NCBI GenBank assembly: GCA_002389265.1
Contig: DGOD01000021.1
Coordinates: 1-8,264 of the forward strand
Source of the DNA: Gammaproteobacteria bacterium UBA4475
Lineage (GTDB): Bacteria; Pseudomonadota; Gammaproteobacteria; Pseudomonadales; Azotimanducaceae
Reading direction: 5' to 3'
DNA length: 8,264 bases
In this document: piece by piece, positions 1-5,765 of the stretch
Position numbering within the stretch: the stretch's first letter is position 1
Layout of the letters: the number at the start of each line of letters is the position of its first letter
Made by a program: the position numbers and the translations under genes
The notes under the pieces: generated by a model
Databases searched by the model: none
What the model was told of the DNA's origin: nothing
Seen by the model: only the letters and a program-made list of their open reading frames with translations

Positions 1-849
1 CTATTTAAAATGACGGGTCTCCCACCAGGGGAAAAACTCAGGCATGTCCTGGCTGACTTTGCCGGGGAACTCGGCGGGGCGTTTGTCGAGGAAGGATTGC
101 ACGCCTTCGAGGGCGTCAGCGGACCGGCCGGTGAAATACACGCCTCGTGAATCGATCTTGTGGGCTTCCATGGGATGATCGGCGCCCAGCATTTTCCACA
201 TCATGTTGCGAATCATCGCGATAGAGATTGATGAGGTCTGTTCGGCAAACTCGTGAGCCAGGTCTCTGGCGGCAGGCAGCAAGTCGGCGGGCTTATAGAC
301 GCTCCTTACCAGGCCGCCTTTGTGGGCCTCGGCAGCACCAAAAACGCGGCCGGAATAGGTCCACTCCAAGGCTTGGCTAATGCCAACCAGGCGCGGTAAA
401 AACCAGCTGGAACAGGCTTCAGGAACGATGCCGCGTTTGGCGAAGACAAAGCCGTAACGAGCGTCCTCTGACGCCAGGCGTATATCCATCGCGCACTGCA
501 TGGTGGCACCAATGCCCACAGCGGGACCATTGCAAGCTGAGATAACCGGTTTCAAGCAATCGAACAGGCGCAGTGTCAAAAGGCCGCCGCCGTCGGGCTT
601 TAGTCCGCCGCCGTTACTGTCAGCATTGAATGTGTTGTTGCCTGAGGACAGGTCAGCGCCAGCGCAAAAACCACGGCCCGCACCGGTGACGATAATCGCC
701 TTGACCGCGTCATCGGCGTCGGCACAATCCAGAGCGTCGATCATCTCCGCCATCATTTTTCCTGTGAAGGCATTGAGCTTATCTGGCCGATTTAGCGTCA
801 GCGTCAGGATATTACTCTCAACTTCATAAGTGATTTGTTCGTAATCCAT
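1..849 (-). CDS. crotonase-fold enoyl-CoA hydratase/isomerase family protein
   Basis: This 282-residue protein is complete (ATG to TAG) and belongs to the enoyl-CoA hydratase/isomerase superfamily, which acts on acyl-CoA thioesters in the cytoplasm. The substrate-entry motif LNRPDKLNAF is at 18-28, the first oxyanion-hole segment FCAGADL at 61-67, and the second, GPAVGIGATM, at 108-117. Aligned by eye with rat mitochondrial hydratase, the two catalytic glutamates (E144 and E164 there) fall on T116 and F136. A different glutamate, E144 of this protein in VPEACSS (142-148), sits where enoyl-CoA isomerases of the Eci2 type carry their single catalytic Glu. An isomerase-like or other activity is therefore more likely than plain hydration. 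A Gly-rich insert (about 69-90) accounts for the slightly above-average length. An AAAGG ribosome site lies 7 bases before the ATG. It is the last gene seen in the minus-strand cluster, 27 bp after the TPR gene. The family is certain; the reaction is not. Confidence 0.93.
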   Translation of the reverse strand: MDYEQITYEVESNILTLTLNRPDKLNAFTGKMMAEMIDALDCADADDAVKAIIVTGAGRGFCAGADLSSGNNTFNADSNGGGLKPDGGGLLTLRLFDCLKPVISACNGPAVGIGATMQCAMDIRLASEDARYGFVFAKRGIVPEACSSWFLPRLVGISQALEWTYSGRVFGAAEAHKGGLVRSVYKPADLLPAARDLAHEFAEQTSSISIAMIRNMMWKMLGADHPMEAHKIDSRGVYFTGRSADALEGVQSFLDKRPAEFPGKVSQDMPEFFPWWETRHFK

Positions 850-876
850 AGAGTCACCTTTAGTGTGTTGTCGTTG

Positions 877-2115
877 TTAATGTGAGTGCGAGTGGCTCGC
901 ACTGAATTGTTGAATCTGGGTGAACAGGTCCCGCTGCGCATGGCTACCGCCAATCAAATAAATCTGGTCGGCGACCGCGCTCAGGTCGTTGGCGGCTTGG
1001 TGCGCGTCGCCCTTACCGATATTGATAAGGGCATTGGCGATGGGTAGGCCCACTTCTCGGCAGATGTCGCCCTGGGTCGTGTTCGCCTGACTCCAAGCGA
1101 GCAGACTCTTCAGCGCGCGGTCAACGGTGGCTTGGTCATTCAGCCTGGCAGGCGCCATTAAGTAATGCAGGGTCGAAAAAATCAATTCACTGTCGCTGAC
1201 TCGGGCGGCCGATATGGCTTGCAGCGCCTGCCAGCGTTGACCGACATCAACGCCAAGAATCTCCAGTCGCCAGAGCAGGGATGCGGCGTTGCAGGTGTCC
1301 AAGTAGAAGTCGTCATCAACCGCTTTGGCAAGGTGAGTATCGTAAATAGACAGCGCACCGTCGTTATCGCGCATCCCAAGATGGCATAAGGCCTTGTGCC
1401 AATGCAGGTGATAGACGAAACCGTTGGCCTCGTCCCAATGGGGTACTAACGACTCGATCCATTGAATTCCTTCGGCAAAACGTTCCTGCATTTGGAACAC
1501 ATGGGTGACCGCATGGGCGGCCCAGATATCAGCGGGGTTAAAGTCGATCGCCTGCTTGCCATAGCGCTCGGCCTGCGTGTAATCACCGGACTCTTCCAAG
1601 CCAAAGCTGTACATGCCTAACAGGTAACCGTAGTAGGGGTCAGCGGGTGCCCAGTTGTTCAGAGACCGAGTGACTGAAGCGCGCATATTCTTTGCGCTGC
1701 CCGCGTAAAAATGCAAGTAGTGAGCGAGTCGCAGGGCCAACATATCTCTTGGATAGCTGGCAAGAATAGCCTCGAGTGTCTCAACTGTAGCCAGTAACTG
1801 GTTGGCGACCCAGCTTGTCAGGGCTTGCAGATGCATCTTCTCTCGAGGGTTGAGGCTGCCTTCGAGTGCCTTCAGGCTGTCGAGACCCCGTTGGATGGGC
1901 GTGGCCAAGCGCGGGTCGCTGCCAAGTTTGAGCAGATAAGTACGCAGACAGATGGCCATTGGCATGTCTGGGTCAGTGCGCAACAGTTCATCAAGCAGGG
2001 GCATAACCGTCGCTTGAGAACCGAGGTAGGCGTCAATAATATGGGCTATTTGCGTCACGCTGGCATCATGATTGACGGTGTAGGCATTGCCCAATGTGTC
2101 GTTAGCCTGGTGCAT
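877..2115 (-). CDS. TTC38-like tetratricopeptide repeat protein
   Basis: This 412-residue soluble, largely alpha-helical protein has no signal peptide. Its conserved blocks resemble the tetratricopeptide repeat protein 38 (TTC38) family: WAAHAVTHVFQMQ at 198-210, an aromatic/His-rich block NGFVYHLHWHKALCHL at 231-246, and GGSHAQRDLF at 389-398 near the C-terminus. TPR-like helical pairs occur around 110-135, 160-195 and 240-265. No biochemical function is established for bacterial members, so scaffold or enzyme roles remain open; the clustered His residues in the central block could be ligands or simply helix packing. The protein ends in a short HSHSH tail. The ATG start has AAAAGG about 9 bases upstream. 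It lies 29 bp after the DUF924 gene and 27 bp before the crotonase gene, consistent with one transcript. Family assignment is good; the role is unknown. Confidence 0.87.
   Translation of the reverse strand: MHQANDTLGNAYTVNHDASVTQIAHIIDAYLGSQATVMPLLDELLRTDPDMPMAICLRTYLLKLGSDPRLATPIQRGLDSLKALEGSLNPREKMHLQALTSWVANQLLATVETLEAILASYPRDMLALRLAHYLHFYAGSAKNMRASVTRSLNNWAPADPYYGYLLGMYSFGLEESGDYTQAERYGKQAIDFNPADIWAAHAVTHVFQMQERFAEGIQWIESLVPHWDEANGFVYHLHWHKALCHLGMRDNDGALSIYDTHLAKAVDDDFYLDTCNAASLLWRLEILGVDVGQRWQALQAISAARVSDSELIFSTLHYLMAPARLNDQATVDRALKSLLAWSQANTTQGDICREVGLPIANALINIGKGDAHQAANDLSAVADQIYLIGGSHAQRDLFTQIQQFSASHSHSH
885..903 (-). repeat. 8-bp perfect inverted repeat at the 3' end of the TPR gene
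   Basis: AGTGCGAG at 885-892 and CTCGCACT at 896-903 are exact inverted complements around a 3-base loop. They lie inside the last codons of the TPR gene, in the part encoding the SASHSHS tail. No T-run follows on either strand, so this is not a standard terminator. It could modestly affect mRNA stability or coupling to the crotonase gene, or it could be chance from the repeated Ser/His codons. Confidence 0.4.
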
Positions 2116-2144
2116 CTGAGCGACCTTTTGTTGTGTGTGACTGA

Positions 2145-2744
2145 TTATTGACCGAAGCGCCTGGCATTAACCAGATAATCATTTTCCGCTGCGGAATGCG
2201 TCCGGCCAAGCACCTGATTACGATGCGGGAATCGGCCGTAAGTGGCCACAATATCATGATGTTCCTGGGCATGGTGTAAAAAACCCCGAAGCTGTTGATG
2301 CCAGGCGGTTGGGGCGTTGTTGAGCAGGCGCTGGAACAATTGGACAGATTGTTGCTGGGTCGCAAGATCTTCTGCATGTTCAAAGGGGTGGTAGACAAAT
2401 ACCTGTTCGATGGGTGTGAGGCTGAGATGCTGATTGGCCAAAACCAATTGCGAGGCGATAGCCAGAGCCTGGCTATCGTTCGCGAACGCATGCGCCGTAC
2501 CGCGGTAAATATTCCGCGAAAACTGATCGAGTAGAATGATCAGTGCCAACTGACCTTGAACGCTGTTTTGCCAGTGCCGCAGCGCCTGTTGTTCTGCCAA
2601 GTGCAGTATCTCGCCAAACTGGGTTGTGAGCGCCGCGTCTGCCTTGGCCGAACTGCGGTACCATAATTTGGAGCGCGCTTGGGCGGCAGCAGGATCTTTG
2701 GCGGCATCGCCAATCCAATAGGTTAAGACGCTTGAGGGATGCAA
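2145..2744 (-). CDS. DUF924 family protein
   Basis: This 199-residue protein matches the DUF924 family along its whole length: an N-terminal VLTYWIGDA segment with a following LWYR, the block LLDQFSRNIYRGTAHAF at 71-87, the block VYHPFEHAEDL at 117-127, and the C-terminal HHDIVATYGRFPHRNQVLGR at 162-181. The family is predicted all-helical and TPR-like; no enzymatic activity is established, and none is proposed here. The start codon is TTG (2742-2744). It is chosen because a full AAGGAG Shine-Dalgarno sequence sits five bases upstream and because the protein begins at the family's usual position. The Shine-Dalgarno sequence overlaps the stop codon of the transporter gene, with 9 bp between the two genes, so translation is probably coupled to it. 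It lies between the transporter and a second TPR-type protein. Confidence 0.92.
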   Translation of the reverse strand: MHPSSVLTYWIGDAAKDPAAAQARSKLWYRSSAKADAALTTQFGEILHLAEQQALRHWQNSVQGQLALIILLDQFSRNIYRGTAHAFANDSQALAIASQLVLANQHLSLTPIEQVFVYHPFEHAEDLATQQQSVQLFQRLLNNAPTAWHQQLRGFLHHAQEHHDIVATYGRFPHRNQVLGRTHSAAENDYLVNARRFGQ

Positions 2745-2749
2745 TCTCG

Positions 2750-2755
2750 CTCCTT
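2750..2755 (-). promoter_or_regulatory. AAGGAG ribosome binding site fixing a TTG start
   Basis: On the minus strand the sequence reads TAAGGAGCGAGATTG. The TAA ends the transporter gene, AAGGAG is a six-base match to the 16S rRNA anti-Shine-Dalgarno sequence, and TTG starts the DUF924 gene after five bases. Ribosomes that finish the transporter stop directly on this site, which fits termination-reinitiation coupling. Confidence 0.8.
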
Positions 2756-3509
2756 AAATATGTCGGGCCATTTCCTCGTCACTGAATTCCAGGTATCGCT
2801 TCAGGTAATGCACTCCGGCATAAAACGGCAGGGTATCGGCGGCTGCTACACACATTTTGAAAAGGTAATTGCTACCCATCAAGACGAGTAGGGCGCCGGC
2901 TGTCATAGCCCCGGCGATGAATTGCGCGCCAAATGTCACGATGATAACCATGAAGGAATCTACGCCCTGACTGATGAGCGTACTGCCGTTATTGCGCAGC
3001 CAAAGGTGTTTACCGTTGGTGAGACGCTTCCAAAAATGGAATAAATAGACGTCACAATACTGGGCGGCGATATAGGCGATCATTGATGCCAGCACTGCCC
3101 CGGAAGTGGTGGCATACAGCAGAGAAAACAACTCAACAGAATGGCTCGCCATGTCGCCATTGGGTAAGGCGATATCTTCAGCCAGCTGAATCAGCTGCCA
3201 GGGCGGTTGGACATCCGCGGATGGCATCTGATTGCTGACCCACATGGTCAGAATGATAAAGCCATTCAGCATTAGCCCGACAGTCACCAGAAAATTGGCC
3301 CGAGCGCGACCATACAGTTCGCTCACCAGATCGGTACACAGAAACGTCAAGGGATAGGGCAGTACGCCAACTGCGAGGGCCATGGGGCCGATCTGTACAA
3401 AGCGGGTGATGCCGATGATATTCAGCATGGTCATTGCGCAGAGAAAAAAACCCGCGAGAACCAGAAAAACCCGTTCTCTTTTTTCTCTGACTTCGTCACT
3501 CACCTGCAT
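2754..3509 (-). CDS. queuosine precursor transporter-like membrane protein (COG1738/YhhQ/VUT family)
   Basis: This integral inner-membrane protein of about 251 residues belongs to the COG1738/Vut_1 family. Characterised members such as E. coli YhhQ take up the queuosine precursors preQ0 and preQ1. About six hydrophobic segments are visible, near residues 14-35, 43-63, 73-94, 126-152, 180-201 and 203-226. Family blocks are PLTFLCTDLVSELYG at 53-67, the YCDVYLFHFWKRLTNGKHLW stretch at 151-170, and LRNNGSTLISQGVDS at 171-185. The frame is open to a TTG at 3521, but that TTG overlaps the GGAG Shine-Dalgarno sequence. The chosen start is the second of two tandem ATGs, six bases after GGAG; the first ATG, at 3512, is possible. 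The gene follows the SDR gene by 49 bp and precedes DUF924 by 9 bp. Substrate is inferred from the family: a neighbouring pterin-type enzyme makes a 7-deazaguanine or related heterocycle plausible. Confidence 0.9.
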   Translation of the reverse strand: MQVSDEVREKRERVFLVLAGFFLCAMTMLNIIGITRFVQIGPMALAVGVLPYPLTFLCTDLVSELYGRARANFLVTVGLMLNGFIILTMWVSNQMPSADVQPPWQLIQLAEDIALPNGDMASHSVELFSLLYATTSGAVLASMIAYIAAQYCDVYLFHFWKRLTNGKHLWLRNNGSTLISQGVDSFMVIIVTFGAQFIAGAMTAGALLVLMGSNYLFKMCVAAADTLPFYAGVHYLKRYLEFSDEEMARHI

Positions 3510-3515
3510 CATCGT

Positions 3516-3519
3516 CTCC
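3516..3519 (-). promoter_or_regulatory. GGAG ribosome binding site of the transporter gene
   Basis: The minus strand reads TTGGAGACGATGATG. GGAG is six bases before the second ATG and only three before the first, which favours 3509 as the start. It also argues against the in-frame TTG at 3521, which would lie within the binding site. Confidence 0.65.
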
Positions 3520-3558
3520 AATCTAAAACCAGCTTTTGTTTTGAGTTAGTGTGGCCTA

Positions 3559-4257
3559 TTAGCTTTCTATCTGGCCTAAATTAGCATGAATCACTGCGCC
3601 GTTGATCACGGGGTTCTCGGCGGCGAACTTGATGGTGGTAGCGACTTCAATGGGGCTCACCAGACGGCCAAAAGTGCTCATGGCGGCAATGCTGCTTAAC
3701 ACTTCCTGGTCTTTGCCAACATGTTCTCGAAGCATTTCAGTATCAGTAAAACCGGGGCAGACGCAGGCGGTGTGAATGCCGCTGCCTGCCAGATCCTGGC
3801 ATGTTGCCCGCATCATGCCAATCATGGCGTGTTTGCTAACAACATAGCTATAGGTGTTGGCGACGGCTTTTTCAGACAGGGTTGAACCAATATAGATGAT
3901 GCTCGAGCCGGTGTGCATGAAAGGTATTACTAATTGATTCAGGGTGTGTGGCGCGATCAGATTAATATCCATGATGTCACGAAAATCATCGGTAGTTGTA
4001 TTGTTCGCCGTGTCGCTATTTAGTTTTGCAGCATTGTGCACCAAGACGATTTCGCCTTTCTCAAGCACTTTGCCTAATAGAGATTTAAGCCGAGACTCGG
4101 CACTGGAGCTGGACAGGTCAATCGCGTGATTCTCGATACCTGCGTCAGGTGCTGGGCTTCTCGATAAATTCACCACGCGATAATTGTCGGCAAGACACAT
4201 TCGTGCCATTGCAAGGCCTATGCCTTTGCTGGCGCCGGTGATCAATAGTGTTTTCAT
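3559..4257 (-). CDS. short-chain dehydrogenase/reductase, coupled to the PTPS-like gene
   Basis: This 232-residue classical SDR binds NAD(P)H through TGASKGIG at 7-14. Arg33 after the second strand (NLSRS) suggests a preference for NADP(H). The other family elements are NAA at 75-77 (a variant of NNAG), the tetrad Asn99, Ser125, Tyr138 and Lys142 (YVVSK), and CPGFTDTEM at 167-175. All catalytic residues are present, so it should be an active carbonyl reductase or dehydrogenase. The ATG at 4255-4257 overlaps the TGA of the PTPS-like gene (ATGA), with GGAG six bases before it. The frame continues to a TTG at 4269, but that TTG lies within the ribosome site. Because it is translationally coupled to a PTPS-fold protein, a sepiapterin- or pteridine-reductase-like role on that enzyme's product is a fair inference. 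The substrate cannot be read from the sequence. Confidence 0.92.
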   Translation of the reverse strand: MKTLLITGASKGIGLAMARMCLADNYRVVNLSRSPAPDAGIENHAIDLSSSSAESRLKSLLGKVLEKGEIVLVHNAAKLNSDTANNTTTDDFRDIMDINLIAPHTLNQLVIPFMHTGSSIIYIGSTLSEKAVANTYSYVVSKHAMIGMMRATCQDLAGSGIHTACVCPGFTDTEMLREHVGKDQEVLSSIAAMSTFGRLVSPIEVATTIKFAAENPVINGAVIHANLGQIES

Positions 4258-4751
4258 TCTAGTCTCCAATCGGCGATGCCGTATTGGCCAGGGCTGGATG
4301 AAACCTTGACCGACAGGGCAATGATCGAGTTTTCTTGCATCAGTGAATCGCCTCTCAACTTGTTGAGAAAGTAATGCGAGAATTCCTCTACGGTTGTGTT
4401 CGCTATGGGCAGCACAGTGACGTCACGAGGCAGGAACGGAATGCGCTCACCGTTAAAAAGGGCAACGGTATAACCTTCTGATTGAGTCAAGTTCAAGTAC
4501 GGAGAGTTGCCGGGCAGAATCACTTGCTCATCGATTTCATCGCACAGGGCGCGTAACAATTTTTTCAAAATACCGTAGTCGAACAGCAGGCCATCATTGC
4601 CCAGTGGCGCGGTGACTTTACATTCGAGTTGAAAATTGTGGCCGTGGAGGTCTTCGCGCTCCGTCGCCGAGAAAATCGTGAAATGCGCGATGGAAAAATT
4701 GAGCGCCTGCTTGGCAATCTCAACAGTGGTGTATCGCGTGGTTTCAGTCAT
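4254..4751 (-). CDS. 6-pyruvoyl-tetrahydropterin synthase/QueD-fold protein, divergent active site
   Basis: This 165-residue protein belongs to the PTPS/QueD (COG0720) family. It has the N-terminal LNFSIAHF strand with His23 and the EDLHGHNF motif with His36 and His38, giving the three zinc ligands. LLFDYGILKKLL (55-66) matches the family's helix after the conserved Asp. The Cys four residues before HGH (catalytic in rat PTPS and QueD) is Arg32, and Glu33 gives an ExxHGH pattern. The usual Asp-His dyad reads Asp74-Glu75, and the usual Glu of the late VKET strand reads Val150 in VKVS. A stretch of about 25 residues around 80-113 looks longer than in QueD. It is therefore probably not QueD; a PTPS-III-like or novel pterin activity is possible. 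The ATG at 4749-4751 is preferred over the in-frame TTG at 4790 because the family core starts soon after it; its ribosome site is weak. It is the first gene of the minus-strand cluster. Confidence 0.86.
   Translation of the reverse strand: MTETTRYTTVEIAKQALNFSIAHFTIFSATEREDLHGHNFQLECKVTAPLGNDGLLFDYGILKKLLRALCDEIDEQVILPGNSPYLNLTQSEGYTVALFNGERIPFLPRDVTVLPIANTTVEEFSHYFLNKLRGDSLMQENSIIALSVKVSSSPGQYGIADWRLE
4264..4267 (-). promoter_or_regulatory. GGAG ribosome binding site inside the PTPS-like gene for the coupled SDR
   Basis: The minus strand reads TGGAGACTAGAATGA. GGAG lies in the Trp-Arg codons at the end of the PTPS-like gene, six bases before the SDR ATG. It fixes the SDR start at 4257 rather than at the longer TTG frame. 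Confidence 0.75.
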
Positions 4752-4903
4752 GATAACTATCGGCTCGTGGCGAGTGTTCGGATTCAGCAATAGTACCCTA
4801 TTTGCGTCGAACGGGGGAGATGGGGCACACTTCTGTAGAGCCTTGGATTATTAGCGGTCAAAGGGCGATATAGGGGAGTTGAATCAATGAGGCTAACAAA
4901 CTA
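4752..4903. promoter_or_regulatory. divergent intergenic region with promoter-like elements
   Basis: These 152 bases separate the leftward PTPS operon from the rightward SDR gene and must supply at least one promoter for each direction. On the minus strand a TACTAT box at 4790-4795 is a plausible -10 element, which would place transcription start below the TTG at 4790 and so support the ATG at 4751; no good -35 is seen. On the plus strand TTGGAT (4843-4848) and GATATA (4867-4872), 18 bases apart, form only a weak candidate. No clear operator palindrome is visible. Confidence 0.35.
4873..4878 (+). promoter_or_regulatory. GGGGAG ribosome binding site of a putative leader ORF
   Basis: GGGGAG lies eight bases before the ATG at 4887, which opens a five-codon frame. 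It is a better ribosome site than the one directly before the SDR start at 4904, which has only GAGG (4889-4892) at a long 11-base distance. Confidence 0.45.
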
Positions 4904-4904
4904 A
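4887..4904 (+). CDS. putative five-codon leader ORF (MRLTN) upstream of the SDR
   Basis: ATG AGG CTA ACA AAC TAA is a five-residue open frame with a well-spaced GGGGAG site. Its TAA shares one base with the ATG of the SDR gene (TAATG), an arrangement typical of translational coupling. It may recruit ribosomes for the SDR gene, whose own ribosome site is poorly placed. The frame is so short that chance cannot be excluded, and no attenuator hairpin is seen between it and the gene. Confidence 0.35.
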   Translation: MRLTN

Positions 4905-5680
4905 TGAAGCTATCTACATTGAGCCGGTCAGTAGCCGGAAAAGTCGTGATCATCACCGGCGCTGCCAGTGGTATGGGTCGGGCGACAGCCCATCTGTTTG
5001 CTGACGAGGGGGCCAGAGTCGCGGCGCTAGACATCAATGCTGACGCGCTGTCGGCAGTGGTTAGAGAAATGACCGACGCTGGCTATGATGCCAAGGGTTG
5101 GGTGCTGGATTTGTCTCAGGGCGAGTCTATTCAACCCGTGTTTGACGAGATAGCGGCGCATTTTGGCGGCATCGATATCTTGGTGAATAATGCGGGCATC
5201 TCGATTTTTTCACCGATTGACGCTGAGGCGTATCTTGCCGCCTGGGACAAGACCCTGGCGGTGCTGCTCACTGCCCAGATGTTGACTATTCGAGCGGCTT
5301 TGCCGTACCTGCGCAAGGCGGCGCATCCACGAATTATCAATATTGCGTCGACTGAGGCCTTGGGTGCTACCAAGTTTGGTAGCCCCTATACCGCAGCCAA
5401 GACCGGGGTCGTGGGTTTGACCCGGTCTCTGGCTGTGGAACTGGGTCCTGAAGCGATTACCGTTAATTGTGTGTGCCCAGGACCGATCAATACGGGCATG
5501 ACTGTTGCGATTCCAGACGAACAAAAAGCCATCTTTGCCCGCCGGCGGGTGGCCCTGAAACGCTATGCTGAGCCCGAAGAAGTTGCGCATGCGACACTGA
5601 GCCTGGCGTTGCCAGCAGCCCAGTATATTACGGGGGTTGTCTTGCCGGTTGATGGCGGCATGACCATCAAGAATGCCTAA
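4904..5680 (+). CDS. NAD-type short-chain dehydrogenase/reductase (FabG-like)
   Basis: This 258-residue classical SDR has the cofactor motif TGAASGMG at 18-25. Asp43 at the end of the second strand (ALDIN) points to NAD(H) rather than NADP(H). NNAG is at 95-98, catalytic Ser149, Tyr162 and Lys166 (YTAAK) are present, and CPGPINTGM lies at 191-199. The C-terminus has the usual TGVVLPVDGGMT. Length and layout fit secondary-alcohol dehydrogenases and 3-oxoacyl reductases of catabolic clusters; the substrate is not readable. The gene is monocistronic in this window: it diverges from the PTPS operon and is followed by tandem stops (TAATGA) and a strong hairpin. Translation may be coupled to the short frame at 4887-4904. 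It is not closely similar to the other SDR in the window beyond family motifs. Confidence 0.93.
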   Translation: MKLSTLSRSVAGKVVIITGAASGMGRATAHLFADEGARVAALDINADALSAVVREMTDAGYDAKGWVLDLSQGESIQPVFDEIAAHFGGIDILVNNAGISIFSPIDAEAYLAAWDKTLAVLLTAQMLTIRAALPYLRKAAHPRIINIASTEALGATKFGSPYTAAKTGVVGLTRSLAVELGPEAITVNCVCPGPINTGMTVAIPDEQKAIFARRRVALKRYAEPEEVAHATLSLALPAAQYITGVVLPVDGGMTIKNA

Positions 5681-5714
5681 TGATTGACCGCCGAGGAAGA
5701 AAGAAAATGCGCTA

Positions 5715-5755
5715 AATGACCACGCCAACAAGTGAATGCTGTTGGCGTGGTCGTT
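5715..5755. terminator. hairpin terminator between convergent genes
   Basis: GACCACGCCAACA at 5718-5730 and TGTTGGCGTGGTC at 5740-5752 form a perfect 13-bp stem with a 9-base loop. A T-G wobble and two A-T pairs extend it outward. It lies 37 bp after the SDR stop and 13 bp after the end of the convergent patatin gene. On the minus strand it is followed by ATTTAGCGCATTTTC, a weak U-rich tail; on the plus strand there is no T-run. It probably ends both transcripts, better for the patatin side. Confidence 0.75.
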
Positions 5756-5765
5756 GGTGGCATGA

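Noticed and set aside
2102..2491. 129-residue minus-strand open frame
   Set aside because: It is an out-of-frame shadow of the DUF924 gene and runs into the start of the TPR gene.
4258..4269. TTG start extending the SDR by four residues
   Set aside because: The TTG is part of the GGAG ribosome site; the ATG at 4257 has ideal spacing and forms the ATGA overlap.
4752..4790. TTG start extending the PTPS-like protein by 13 residues
   Set aside because: There is no ribosome site before it, the added residues match no family feature, and a -10-like TACTAT box lies right over the TTG.
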